Positions 52,411-60,564 of a DNA stretch of 64,000 nt are shown here, piece by piece (the stretch's first letter is position 1; each line of letters opens with the position of its first letter). A program made the position numbers and the translations under genes. The stretch is from a bacterium (GTDB lineage: Bacteria; Sysuimicrobiota; Sysuimicrobiia; Sysuimicrobiales; Segetimicrobiaceae): positions 62,001 to 126,000 of the forward strand of contig DATGFS010000032.1 of the NCBI GenBank assembly GCA_035308905.1, written 5' to 3'. The notes beneath the pieces were generated by a model. That model searched no databases and was not told where the DNA came from. It saw only the letters and a list, made by a program, of their open reading frames with translations.

Positions 52411-53327
52411 TTCTTCGCGACGGCCCGCTCGATCTCGTCCAGCTGCTTGAGCATCCAGCGCTGATAGCTCAACCCGGGCGGGAGAGTTTCAGAGACGCCG
52501 ACGACCGGCACGCCCAGCCGCCCGGCGTCCTTTCTGATTCGTTCCGTCACGGGGCTGACCGTCTGGACGTTGTAGATCAGCACCTTGATCGCATGCTTGC
52601 GGATCTGATCCTGCATCTCGGCGATCGCCCGCGCCGGAGGATCCTCGCCCTCTTCGACCGCCTTTTGGAATGCCATGGGCGTGATGACCTTCCAATCGAG
52701 CGCATCAGCCAGATTGCCGAAGATCGGCTCCGTGGCGCCGACCGCCGTGCCGGGGAGCCGGGCGCGCAGCGACGCGACTCTATCTGTAAACGGCTTGTAC
52801 GATGCTTCGAACAGCAGCAGCCGGTTGTGGTACGACTTCGCGTTGGCGGCGTCGACGCGAACGAAGAAGTCCGTGACCGCGCGGGCGAATTTCGGGACGA
52901 CCGTCGGATCGTACCAGATGTGCCAGTTGTCGCCTTCCTTCTTTCCGACGAGGTGGGCGACGTCCTTAACTTCCCGCTGCGGGTTCGGCGCCGCCTTGAT
53001 CAGCTTCGGCATGAAGCCGTCGTAGCCCAGTCCGTTGATGATCACGAGCCGCGCCCGGCCGATCGCGGCCATGTCGCGCATGCTGCTCTCGTATTCGTGC
53101 GGATCCACGTTCGGATCGCTGATGATGCTGGTCAGCAGGACGCGGTCGCCGGCGATCTGCCCGACGACGTCGCCGTAGAAGTTTTCCGCGGCGACCACCG
53201 GAATTTTGGCCGGCGCGGCCGCCGCCCGCGCGGCCCACCGCGCGCCGCCGGCCCGGCCCGCCAGCACGATCGCGCCGAGCCCCGCCGCGCCGGTGAGCAG
53301 TGTGCGCCGGCTGATGCGATGTGTCAT
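52407..53327 (-). CDS. znuA: Zinc/manganese ABC transporter binding protein, Tat-exported
   Basis: A 306-residue cluster A-I (ZnuA-like) binding protein. A twin-arginine signal (RISRRTLLTGAAGLGAIVL) is followed by VVAAENFYGDVVGQIAGDRV and the first metal His in SDPNVDPHEYESS; the second lies in NWHIWYDPTVVPKFA. The third ligand position reads GATEPIFGNLADAL, a Glu rather than His, and the His-rich loop of many zinc-specific members is missing, so Mn or Fe specificity is possible. Tat export is unusual for this family. ATG 53327 overlaps the fur stop. Confidence 0.85.
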   Translation of the reverse strand: MTHRISRRTLLTGAAGLGAIVLAGRAGGARWAARAAAAPAKIPVVAAENFYGDVVGQIAGDRVLLTSIISDPNVDPHEYESSMRDMAAIGRARLVIINGLGYDGFMPKLIKAAPNPQREVKDVAHLVGKKEGDNWHIWYDPTVVPKFARAVTDFFVRVDAANAKSYHNRLLLFEASYKPFTDRVASLRARLPGTAVGATEPIFGNLADALDWKVITPMAFQKAVEEGEDPPARAIAEMQDQIRKHAIKVLIYNVQTVSPVTERIRKDAGRLGVPVVGVSETLPPGLSYQRWMLKQLDEIERAVAKK

Positions 53328-53743
53328 ACGGCCTGCTGGCACGCCTGGCACAACCCCAGCAGGTCGAGGCGATGCCCCTGCACCAGAAACCCCGTGCCCC
53401 GCAGCCGCTTCCCGGCGAGCGTGTCCAGCAGGCAGCCGTCTGTGGCTTCGATCGTCCCGCAGCGCTGGCAGATGGTGTGGTCATGGTGGCGGTCCGCCAA
53501 CCCGAAGTGGGCGACGCCGCGGATGTCGACCTGCTCGACGAGGCCGGCGTCCCGCATCCGTTCGAGGATGCGATAGGCCGTGACCAGCCCGAGCCCGGCC
53601 GTTCGCCGCTGCGCGCGCCGCCAGAGATTCTGACAGGTGGCAAGATGACGCCCGGTGGCGAGCGTTTCGAGGACGGCGACTCGCTGCGGCGTGACGCGGA
53701 GGCCGGCGCGGCGGAGGAGCATGTGAAGACGATCGCGGGACAA
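53324..53743 (-). CDS. Fur-family metal-responsive repressor (Zur/Fur/PerR type)
   Basis: A 139-residue Fur protein. A winged helix (LRVTPQRVAVLETLA... LVTAYRILERMRDAGLVEQV) is followed by the dimer domain with HFGLADRHHDHTICQRCGTIEA and C-terminal LCQACQ; the two CxxC pairs form the structural zinc site, and HHDH is the regulatory metal region. Translation most likely starts at TTG 53743, which has GGAGGT at the right distance. It is the first gene of the znu operon and probably represses it through the box at 53792. Confidence 0.85.
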   Translation of the reverse strand: MSRDRLHMLLRRAGLRVTPQRVAVLETLATGRHLATCQNLWRRAQRRTAGLGLVTAYRILERMRDAGLVEQVDIRGVAHFGLADRHHDHTICQRCGTIEATDGCLLDTLAGKRLRGTGFLVQGHRLDLLGLCQACQQAV

Positions 53744-53791
53744 CCCGCACCTCCATTTGGTAGTCAGTTGCTTCCGCTATCGAATTGCTTA

Positions 53792-53806
53792 TGATAATGA
53801 TTATCG
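53792..53806. promoter_or_regulatory. Fur/Zur-type box before the fur-znu operon
   Basis: TGATAATGATTATCG contains the perfect 6-1-6 inverted repeat GATAAT-G-ATTATC (53793-53805), matching the Fur-box core. It lies about 50 bases before the fur-like start codon in an otherwise GC-rich stretch, so autoregulation of the operon is likely. Confidence 0.7.
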
Positions 53807-53864
53807 TTTACGCGAGACCACCATACCGAGACAGACAACGCGCTGTCAAGGGCGGAGCCGGGCG

Positions 53865-54491
53865 CTACGGGTTCGAGGTGACGAACACGCCGAGCGTGTC
53901 GCTGTGGGCCAGGTCTTCCTGCGATCCGGTGTACACGGTCGTGGCGAGGCGGACCCACACAGCCTTGCCGCCGGTCCGGTCGAGCCGCAGGATCGTCGTG
54001 GCGTGCGCCGCGTACCGCAGCACCACGGTGACCGGACCGCGCAGGGCCGCCGGGGCGCCGGACGCGTCGTAGACGACGTCCATCCGGTACGCGTTCCCGT
54101 CGAAGCGCCGCCCGGGCGGCGGCGGCGCGAGCGTGTCCGGATCGAGCGGCGCGAGCGTCACCCGTGCGCGCGTCTCACCGGACTGCGGCGCGACCACGTT
54201 GGCGGGCAGGGTGAGGGTCGCCTGGAGATCGTCGGTCGCGAACTCCGCGGGGATGGAACCGCCGGCCTGAAGCGGCAGGAACGTGGTGTAGGGCTTCGGC
54301 TGTTCGTTGTCGGCCGCCCGCCCGGCCGGCGGGTGGATCCACCGGTAGGGCGACTGAGGCATGAGGCCGTCGTACAACGTGCGGCCGTGGGGGGACGGCG
54401 GCATCACCGCGACGGCCGCGAGATACGCGGCGATCGCGGCGATGCCGGGGAGGAGCACACGGCGCCACGGCGTTCGGTGCGGACGCATCAT
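53865..54491 (-). CDS. Membrane-anchored hypothetical protein
   Basis: About 208 residues, unknown family. A basic start (MMRPHRTPWRRV) and one hydrophobic helix (LLPGIAAIAAYLAAVAVM) anchor it; the rest is a beta-rich extracytoplasmic domain with proline-rich patches. An AGAGGA site touches the first ATG, so ATG 54488 or GTG 54500 are alternative starts. It ends 121 bases before the fur gene start and diverges from the cyclophilin gene. No catalytic motif is visible. Confidence 0.6.
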   Translation of the reverse strand: MMRPHRTPWRRVLLPGIAAIAAYLAAVAVMPPSPHGRTLYDGLMPQSPYRWIHPPAGRAADNEQPKPYTTFLPLQAGGSIPAEFATDDLQATLTLPANVVAPQSGETRARVTLAPLDPDTLAPPPPGRRFDGNAYRMDVVYDASGAPAALRGPVTVVLRYAAHATTILRLDRTGGKAVWVRLATTVYTGSQEDLAHSDTLGVFVTSNP

Positions 54492-54579
54492 TCCTCTCAC
54501 GTTACTACGTTTGCCGCGGGCGAGGCGCTTCTCCCGCTGTTCATGCCGGAAGGAACGGCGCCGTTTCCGTCGGAAGCAG

Positions 54580-55275
54580 ATGAGCATGCTCACACGCGCA
54601 TCGTACGATATGGTTTCGCTGCCGGTTCTGCTGGCAGCGTTCGGCTGCGTCGCGCTCGTCGCATTCGTCGCCGCTGCCGACGCCGCCGCGCGAGGCCCCG
54701 CCCACCCGATCGCCGTCATTCATACCGCGCTCGGTGAACTCCGCTGCGAGCTGTTTCCGGACAAGGCGCCGAAGGCCGTGGGCAACTTCATCGGGCTGGC
54801 GACCGGCAAGAAGGACTGGGTGGATCCGCGCACCGGTAAGACGCAGCACAACAAGCCCTACTTTGACGGGATCATTTTTCATCGGGTGATCCCGGGCTTC
54901 GTCATCCAGGGCGGAGACCCGCTCGGTACGGGTACGGGCGGGCCCGGGTACCGTTTCGAAGACGAGCTGCACGCCGATCTGCTCTTCGACCGGCCGGGCC
55001 GTCTCGCGATGGCCAACGCCGGCCCGAACACGAACGGCTCGCAGTTCTTCATCACCGAAGCGCCGCTGCCGGGGCTCAATCCCTGCCTCGACGAGGGCGG
55101 CTGCCCGCGCGGCGGCCGCATCGTTCCCAAGGGCACGGGCTACACGATCTTCGGCCAGTGCGACGACCGGTCCGTCGATCTCGTGAAACGCATCACGCGG
55201 ATGCCGCGCGATCCGAACGACCGTCCCCTCCAACCCGTGGCGATCACGCGCGTCGAGATCATCGGCGCGCCGTAG
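54580..55275 (+). CDS. Cyclophilin-type peptidyl-prolyl cis-trans isomerase, exported
   Basis: A 231-residue protein: an N-terminal hydrophobic segment (MVSLPVLLAAFGCVALVAFVAAADAAARG, signal or anchor) and a cyclophilin domain. Key motifs are FDGIIFHRVIPGFVIQGGDPLGTGTGGPGY (catalytic Arg of FHRV), LAMANAGPNTNGSQFFIT (active-site Gln region) and YTIFGQ. An insert with two cysteines (LNPCLDEGGCPRGG) in the loop before YTIFG may form a disulfide outside the cytoplasm. It should assist folding of exported proteins. GGAAG precedes the ATG. Confidence 0.88.
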   Translation: MSMLTRASYDMVSLPVLLAAFGCVALVAFVAAADAAARGPAHPIAVIHTALGELRCELFPDKAPKAVGNFIGLATGKKDWVDPRTGKTQHNKPYFDGIIFHRVIPGFVIQGGDPLGTGTGGPGYRFEDELHADLLFDRPGRLAMANAGPNTNGSQFFITEAPLPGLNPCLDEGGCPRGGRIVPKGTGYTIFGQCDDRSVDLVKRITRMPRDPNDRPLQPVAITRVEIIGAP

Positions 55276-55300
55276 CGAAGGACGTCCGAGAGACCGGCGC

Positions 55301-56479
55301 ATGGCGCAGCGCGTCGCGATCGTCGGCGGAGGCGCAGTCGGGAGCTCGATCGCCTACTTCCTCGCGAGCCATCCGCGGTTTCGCGGCGAGGTGGTGGTGG
55401 TGGAACGGGACCCGAGCTACCGGTACGCGTCCTCGGCGCTGTCGGCGAGCGCGATCCGCCAGCAGTTCTCGACGCCGGTCAACATCGAGATCTCCCGTTT
55501 CGGTCTCGAGTTCCTGCGCCGCCTCGGAGACTACCTCGCGGTCGGCGACGAGCGGCCCGACGTGGGACTGTCCGAACCCGGGTATCTGTTCCTCGCGACG
55601 CCGGCCGGCGTGCCGATCCTCGAGCAGAATCACCGCGTCCAGCGCGAGCACCAGGTCGATGTGGCGCTGCTCACGCCGGCCGGCGTCGCGGAGCGCTTTC
55701 CCTGGATGAACGTCCGGGATATCGCCGCCGCCTCCCTCGGCCTGTCGGGCGAGGGCTGGTTCGACGGGTACGCGCTGCTTCAGGCGTTCCGGCGCAAGGC
55801 CCTGGCGCTCGGCGTTACCTACGTCGCGCAGGCCGCCACCGGGTTCGCGCGGACCGGCCGCCGCGTGACGGCCGTGACCCTCGCGGACGGCTCGACGGTC
55901 TCGTGCGACGTCGCGGTGAACGCGGCGGGGCCGTGGGCGGCCAGGGTTGCCGCGATGCTCGACATCGACCTGCCGGTGCGCGCCCGCCGGCGCTTCGTCT
56001 TCCTCTTCGCCTGCCGGACGGTGCTGCCGCGATGCCCGCTGGTCATCGATCCCTCGGGGGTGTGGTTTCGGGCGGACGGCCCGAACTTTCTCACCGGGGT
56101 CCCGCCGCGCAAGGGCGAGCCGGATCCGGATGACGCGCCGCTCGACGAGGTCGACGAGCGGTTCTTCTCGGACCGGATTTGGCCCGTGCTCGCCGCCCGC
56201 GTCCCGGCGTTCGAGGCGGTCAAGATCCTCAAGAGCTGGGCCGGGTATTACGAGCTCAACACCGTCGACCACAACGGCATCGTCGGGCCGCATCCCTCGG
56301 TCGAAAACGTGCTGTTCGCGAACGGCTTCAGCGGCCACGGTCTGCAGCAGTCACCGGCCGTCGGACGCGGCATTGCCGAGTGGATCGTCGACGGCGGCTA
56401 CCGCACCCTCGATCTGAGCCCCCTTGCGTTCGAACGCCTCGTGCAGGGCCGGCGTCTCTTCGAGCTCAACGTCATCTAG
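55301..56479 (+). CDS. FAD-dependent oxidoreductase (DAO family, FOXRED1-like)
   Basis: A 392-residue flavoenzyme. The FAD-binding GGGAVGSSIAYFLA motif starts at residue 9, VVVERD ends the second strand, and VNAAGPWAARVA and the C-terminal FSGHGLQQSPAVGRGIAEWI are typical for glycine/sarcosine oxidase-like members. It probably oxidises the C-N bond of an amino acid or N-methyl amino acid, which fits with the peptide and proline catabolism in the window. ATG lies 25 bases after the cyclophilin stop. Confidence 0.85.
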   Translation: MAQRVAIVGGGAVGSSIAYFLASHPRFRGEVVVVERDPSYRYASSALSASAIRQQFSTPVNIEISRFGLEFLRRLGDYLAVGDERPDVGLSEPGYLFLATPAGVPILEQNHRVQREHQVDVALLTPAGVAERFPWMNVRDIAAASLGLSGEGWFDGYALLQAFRRKALALGVTYVAQAATGFARTGRRVTAVTLADGSTVSCDVAVNAAGPWAARVAAMLDIDLPVRARRRFVFLFACRTVLPRCPLVIDPSGVWFRADGPNFLTGVPPRKGEPDPDDAPLDEVDERFFSDRIWPVLAARVPAFEAVKILKSWAGYYELNTVDHNGIVGPHPSVENVLFANGFSGHGLQQSPAVGRGIAEWIVDGGYRTLDLSPLAFERLVQGRRLFELNVI

Positions 56480-56496
56480 CTTTCGTAATTATTTCA

Positions 56497-56524
56497 CCGC
56501 CGCGGAACTTTCTGATCGCGGCGG
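56497..56524 (+). terminator. GC-rich hairpin after the FAD oxidoreductase
   Basis: CCGCCGCG (56497-56504) pairs perfectly with CGCGGCGG (56517-56524) over a 12-base loop, 18 bases after the stop. There is no T-run, so it may be a Rho-assisted terminator or a processing hairpin. Between 56525 and 56671 I see nothing further. Confidence 0.35.
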
Positions 56525-56671
56525 GCGCTTGCGTCTGGTGGATGGCGAGTGCGCGTGCCCCGCAGCGGTCGCGCGTCCGGCCCGAGACTTCCGTCATTGC
56601 TCCATCGAAACTGCTCCACCGCACGCGGCGCACACGACGAGCGCACGCGAAATTCGCTTCACAATCTTCAT

Positions 56672-56743
56672 AAGGAGGAGAACGTCGCGGATCGGTTGTA
56701 CGTTGGCGGAACGTCGTTGTCGCGAGTTTACTCGGGGGGATGA
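56672..56743 (+). other. Strong ribosome site with a start-less short frame (leader or gene remnant)
   Basis: AAGGAGG (56672-56678) is followed at normal distance by GTC instead of a start codon, then a frame of 19 codons reading VADRLYVGGTSLSRVYSGG, which ends in a TGA that overlaps the ATG of the next gene as ATGA. The first eight residues resemble the start of small RNA-binding (RRM) proteins (ADRLYVGG). It may be a leader peptide using a rare start, or a remnant. Confidence 0.25.
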
Positions 56744-57450
56744 TCGTGCGGCGTGCGTTCGGAGTCGGCATCTGCGTTTTTGTCTCTTCCCTCGGCCTCG
56801 CCGGTTCCGGCGAGGCCCAAATCAACCCAACTGATTCCGTCCAAACGCAGGCCACGGTTCAAGCGGTGGACTGCGACAGCGCGCAGGTGACGCTGGCGTG
56901 GGCCGGCGCCTCGTCGGTCGCGCAGTCGACGCTCGGCAGCATCGTTCACGTGAACGGCGCGGTCACGCCGTTCTGCGCGCTGTCCTCATACATCGGCTCA
57001 TCCGCCACGGCCTGGGTCATGCCGCGCGGCGGACAGATCGTGCTCGTGCGGCTCGACGTGACCTCCGTCGTCGCGCCGGCGTTCCCGACGGCGCCGCAGC
57101 CTTCGCTCGCGCCGGCGTCGGCTCCACCGTACACGCCCATCCCCGCGCCCGCGCCGGCGTATGCGCCCGGCCCGACGGACGCGTCCGTGCCGCCGTACGC
57201 GCCTGCGCCGCCCGCGTACACATCCGCGCCGTCGCCGGCGAGCGTCGTCCTGGGGACCGTGCTGATCGGAGGGCTCGTGTACCTCCTCGTGCGCGCGGCG
57301 AACGGCACGCTCTACCGCTATCCCTACGCCGGCGGGTATCAGCAGCCGGCGTACTGGCCGTACGTGGGTCCCTATGCGAAGGCCCCGGCCTACGATTACG
57401 GTCCCTATCGCCGGTGTCGCGACGGGGTGTGGAGTCAATGGTGCAGATGA
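56740..57450 (+). CDS. Secreted proline/alanine-rich protein with membrane segment
   Basis: A 236-residue envelope protein of unknown function. A signal peptide (AFGVGICVFVSSLGLAGSGEAQ) leads to a small beta domain (30-110, with two cysteines, DCDSAQ and FCALS), a long Pro/Ala/Tyr linker (115-165), a hydrophobic helix (SVVLGTVLIGGLVYLLV) and a tyrosine-rich tail ending RRCRDGVWSQWCR. GTG 56746, six bases after GGGGGG, is an alternative start. It is the first of four envelope genes in a row. Confidence 0.65.
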   Translation: MIVRRAFGVGICVFVSSLGLAGSGEAQINPTDSVQTQATVQAVDCDSAQVTLAWAGASSVAQSTLGSIVHVNGAVTPFCALSSYIGSSATAWVMPRGGQIVLVRLDVTSVVAPAFPTAPQPSLAPASAPPYTPIPAPAPAYAPGPTDASVPPYAPAPPAYTSAPSPASVVLGTVLIGGLVYLLVRAANGTLYRYPYAGGYQQPAYWPYVGPYAKAPAYDYGPYRRCRDGVWSQWCR

Positions 57451-57482
57451 GTCACGTTCAGACAAGAGGGGGAGGGGGAGGT

Positions 57483-58376
57483 ATGCGGTCGACGATATAC
57501 GCAGCGCTGGCCTGTGTCCTCATCGTCATGACGCCGATCGGTGCGATCGGCGCCGGCGTGGGGCCGGTCGAGCAGCTCGGACAGAACTCCTGGACCAACT
57601 GGAACGCGGCCGTCATCAAGGCGCAGGGATTTGGGATCGAGCCGCGGAGCGCCGATTCGTCGGCTCAGGCGCTCATCATGGCGCGCCGCGCCGCGGTCGT
57701 CGACGCCTACCGGAATCTGCTCGAGGCGTCGCTCGACGTGACGGTGCGGTCCAAGACCGCGGTCGAGCAGGCCGGCGTAAAGTGGGATACCGTTGAGACC
57801 CAGGTCGAAGGCGTGATCCGGAACGCCACGATTCTCGAGGAGCGCCGGCATGCCGACGGCCGCTACGAGGTCGTCATGCAGATGGCGATGTACGGCCAGG
57901 ACGGATTGGGGCAGGTCGTCCTGCCGCACATCATGAACGCGCCCGCGCCCGGGCCACGGCCGGAGCCGATGGTCCGCCCCGGCCCGCGCCTGCCGCAGCC
58001 GCCGTCACAACCGGGCGGATTTACCGGTCTCGTCGTCGTGGTCCGCGGCGTGCATCTCGATCGCTCGATGAGCCCGGCGATCCTGACGCCGGACGGGCAG
58101 GTCGTCTACGGCCGCGGCTGGTGGCGGCCCGGTGAGTTCGACGCCGACCTCGCCAACCGGCAGGGCATCGTCGGGTACGCGTCGTCGATGGACGGCGCCG
58201 TGCGGGCCGGCGCGCACCCGCTGGTCGTGAGCGCGATCGGTGTGGAAGGCCCGCCCATGTCGAACTTCAAGACCGATATCGTGATCAGCCCCGACGACGC
58301 GACGAGAATTCGTGAGGCGAACTCCGCGAGCGGATTCCTGCAGCGGTTGCAGGTCGACATCGTTCTCCAGCCGTGA
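57483..58376 (+). CDS. LPP20/FlgP-like secreted protein
   Basis: A 297-residue exported protein. After a signal peptide (IYAALACVLIVMTPIGAIGAG) comes the LPP20-type domain: AVIKAQGFGIEPRSADSSAQALIMARRAAVVDAYRNLLEA, the T-x-V-E and VEGVIRNATILEERRHADGRYEVVMQMAM segments. A proline-rich linker and a second beta-rich domain with VVVVRGVHLDRSMSPAILTPDG follow. There is no lipobox cysteine, unlike many family members. Very strong GGGGGAGGT before the ATG. Its last four bases overlap the next gene. Confidence 0.7.
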   Translation: MRSTIYAALACVLIVMTPIGAIGAGVGPVEQLGQNSWTNWNAAVIKAQGFGIEPRSADSSAQALIMARRAAVVDAYRNLLEASLDVTVRSKTAVEQAGVKWDTVETQVEGVIRNATILEERRHADGRYEVVMQMAMYGQDGLGQVVLPHIMNAPAPGPRPEPMVRPGPRLPQPPSQPGGFTGLVVVVRGVHLDRSMSPAILTPDGQVVYGRGWWRPGEFDADLANRQGIVGYASSMDGAVRAGAHPLVVSAIGVEGPPMSNFKTDIVISPDDATRIREANSASGFLQRLQVDIVLQP

Positions 58377-59509
58377 AGGCGCGCCGCGCCTCGACCGGTA
58401 TCGTGATCGCGGCCGCACTCCTGGCCGCGATCACGATTGCCATACCCGGGCGCGCCCAGGCCCCCGCGGAGCCCGACGCGCCGCGGGCGGTTGAAGCCGA
58501 CGGGGTGGCGTCCATTGTCGCAGGCGATCTCGCGCGCGCCCGCGACGAGGCGCTGCTCGACGCGTACCGCCGGGCGCTCGAGACGGCCGACGTGCGGGTG
58601 CATTCCCGCACGGTGACGCGCAACTTTCAGATTCTGGTCGACGAGGTCTCCGCGGGCGGCACCGGGTACCTGAAATCGCTCGAGGTGGCGAGTGAGCGCG
58701 TCGACGGCCCGCTTTACCGGCTGCACGTCCGCGCGATCGCGGTGCCCGCCGGCGGCGCCGACGCGCGGGATGCGCTCGCCGTCCTGCTCGGCATGATGGA
58801 CAATCCCACGGTCGCCGTCGGCGTCGGCGGGGCGGATCCGTACGCCGGACAGGCGGAAGCGGCGCTGGCCGCGCAGTTCGTGAGCGCCGGGTACAAGGTC
58901 GTGCAGCGCACCGCGGCGATGGACGCCGCCGTCGCCGCGCTGGCGGCGGACCCCGACCGGCGGCGGACGGTGCTGACCTCGACGCGCGCCGCGGCCGACA
59001 TTCTCATCGCCGGCGCGGTGGACGCCGCGCCCCTCGGAGAGGTTCGCATCGACACGGAAACCTCCGAGTCGGCCGAGGCCGCGCTCAGGCTCCGCGTCGT
59101 GGTCGGCGCCACGGGCCAGACGCTGTTTGCCGGCGTCTTCAAGAGCGCGGCGCTTCACGTCACGCCGGAGGCGGCGATGCGTCAGGCGAGCCGCGCCGCG
59201 GGGGACCGCGCCGGCGCCCGCCTCGTCTGGGAAGTGGCGCACGACTACGCCACCCTGATCCGCGGCAGCCGCAGCGTTCAGGTCGTCGTGTTCGCGCGCG
59301 ACCTCGGCCGGATATCAACGCTCGTGACCCGGATGCGCGCGATCCGGGGGGTGGAGGGCCGCGCCTACCTCCGGCGGTACGACGGCGGGGTGGGCGTCAT
59401 CGACGTGACGTCGGCGTTCCCGATGCGCACGCTGGTGCCGAGGCTCGAGGCGCTCGGCCTGCACCTGGTGGCGGCCGAGGCGAACCGCGTGGTGCTGGAG
59501 TCACGATGA
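58373..59509 (+). CDS. FlgT-like envelope protein
   Basis: A 378-residue exported protein. A signal peptide (TGIVIAAALLAAITIAIPGRAQA) is followed by a FlgT N-domain-like segment (ARDEALLDAYRRALETADVRVHSRTVTRNFQIL and DGPLYRLHVRAIAVP). The middle part is a Rossmann-like domain (VAVGVGGADPYAGQAEAALAAQFVSAGYKVV), and the C-terminus (RSVQVVVFARDLGRISTLVTRMRAIRGVEG) is an alpha/beta domain met in FlgT and related proteins. The GTG start overlaps the LPP20 gene (GTGA). In Vibrio FlgT forms the basal-body H-ring; no flagellar genes are in this window. Confidence 0.6.
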   Translation: MKARRASTGIVIAAALLAAITIAIPGRAQAPAEPDAPRAVEADGVASIVAGDLARARDEALLDAYRRALETADVRVHSRTVTRNFQILVDEVSAGGTGYLKSLEVASERVDGPLYRLHVRAIAVPAGGADARDALAVLLGMMDNPTVAVGVGGADPYAGQAEAALAAQFVSAGYKVVQRTAAMDAAVAALAADPDRRRTVLTSTRAAADILIAGAVDAAPLGEVRIDTETSESAEAALRLRVVVGATGQTLFAGVFKSAALHVTPEAAMRQASRAAGDRAGARLVWEVAHDYATLIRGSRSVQVVVFARDLGRISTLVTRMRAIRGVEGRAYLRRYDGGVGVIDVTSAFPMRTLVPRLEALGLHLVAAEANRVVLESR

Positions 59510-59525
59510 GCGGGGGGAGAGTGTC

Positions 59526-60548
59526 GTGAGGCAGAAGCTGGTGAGGCTGGCCGTCCTCGTGCCGTTCGCGCTGCTCGCCGCGCTACCGCCGACATTCGCG
59601 GCGGCGCCCGGGGGCCTGGACGACGGGATTCAGGATTTGACGCGGCAGATCGTTCCCCAGGTTCAGAAGCTCGGCAAGAAGCGGATCGCGGTCGTCGATT
59701 TCGCGCAGCTGGACGGGCAGGTCACCGACCTCGGACGGTACCTGGCGGAGGAGCTGTCGGGCAGCCTCGTTCTCGCGGACTCGAGCCTGCACGTGATCGA
59801 CCGGCAGCACCTGGCCCGCATCATTGCCGAGCAGAAACTGTCCGCCGTCGGCGTGACCGAGCCCGGCAACGCGCAGAAGATCGGGCAGCTGGCCGGAGCG
59901 GACGTCCTCGTGACCGGCAGTATCGTCGGACTCGGCGACCGCGTGCGGATCACGGCGAAGCTCCTCAGCGCGAGCACCGCGCAGATCGTCGGGGCCGCGC
60001 AGACGACGGTGCCGGACGACGGCGATGTCAGCGTCCTCGCGCCGAACCTGTCCCGCGGTCCCGAGGCCTCCGCGCCGTCGCGCGTGACGCCGTCGCCGCT
60101 TCCGCCGGCGGCCGGGCGCCTCCGCGGCGCGCTCGCGGACGTTCCTGTGATGAGCGGCGAGCCCGATCTCTACGACTTCGCGTATGTGACGAAGCCGGTG
60201 ACCGTCGGCAGCACCGTCGTCAACGGCGGCCTTCTCGTGTTCCCGTCCAACGGGCACGCCAATGTGACGTACGATCTCGGCGGCCGCTACAGCGCGTTCG
60301 TGGCGACGATCGGGGTGCCCGACACGACGCCGCCGTCCGTGCGCGTGGTCTTCCGAGCGTTCGTCGACGGGCAGGTCGTGTTTCCGGGCCGCGCGGTCCG
60401 CGCCGGAGACCCGCCGGTTCCGGTGACGATTGGGGTCAAGGGCGCGCATGCGCTGCTGCTCGACGTCGAGGCGGACGGCGTGCCGGCCTCGGGCCAGGCG
60501 GTCGTCTCCGCGCTGTGGGGCGAACCGCGCCTGGTCGCCGGGCACTAG
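59526..60548 (+). CDS. FlgO/CsgG-like protein with NPCBM-like C-terminal domain
   Basis: A 340-residue exported protein. A signal peptide (LAVLVPFALLAALPPTFAAAP) leads to a FlgO/CsgG-type domain (about 35-165): RIAVVDFAQLDGQVTDLGRYLAEELSGSLV, HVIDRQHLARIIAEQKLS and ADVLVTGSIVGLGDRVRITAKLLSAST. The C-terminal 120 residues (YDFAYVTKPVTVG...ANVTYDLGGRYSAFVATIGV) look like an NPCBM-type carbohydrate-binding domain. It probably works at the outer membrane with the two genes before it. GTG start 16 bases after the FlgT-like gene. Converges on the DinB-like gene with a 16-base gap. Confidence 0.65.
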   Translation: MRQKLVRLAVLVPFALLAALPPTFAAAPGGLDDGIQDLTRQIVPQVQKLGKKRIAVVDFAQLDGQVTDLGRYLAEELSGSLVLADSSLHVIDRQHLARIIAEQKLSAVGVTEPGNAQKIGQLAGADVLVTGSIVGLGDRVRITAKLLSASTAQIVGAAQTTVPDDGDVSVLAPNLSRGPEASAPSRVTPSPLPPAAGRLRGALADVPVMSGEPDLYDFAYVTKPVTVGSTVVNGGLLVFPSNGHANVTYDLGGRYSAFVATIGVPDTTPPSVRVVFRAFVDGQVVFPGRAVRAGDPPVPVTIGVKGAHALLLDVEADGVPASGQAVVSALWGEPRLVAGH

Positions 60549-60564
60549 CGCCCGGCGGGTCCGC

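Noticed and set aside
57110-57240. Repetitive GCG/CCG stretches looked like a repeat array.
   Set aside because: They encode the Pro/Ala linker of the secreted protein and show no regular spacer or repeat length; not a CRISPR array.
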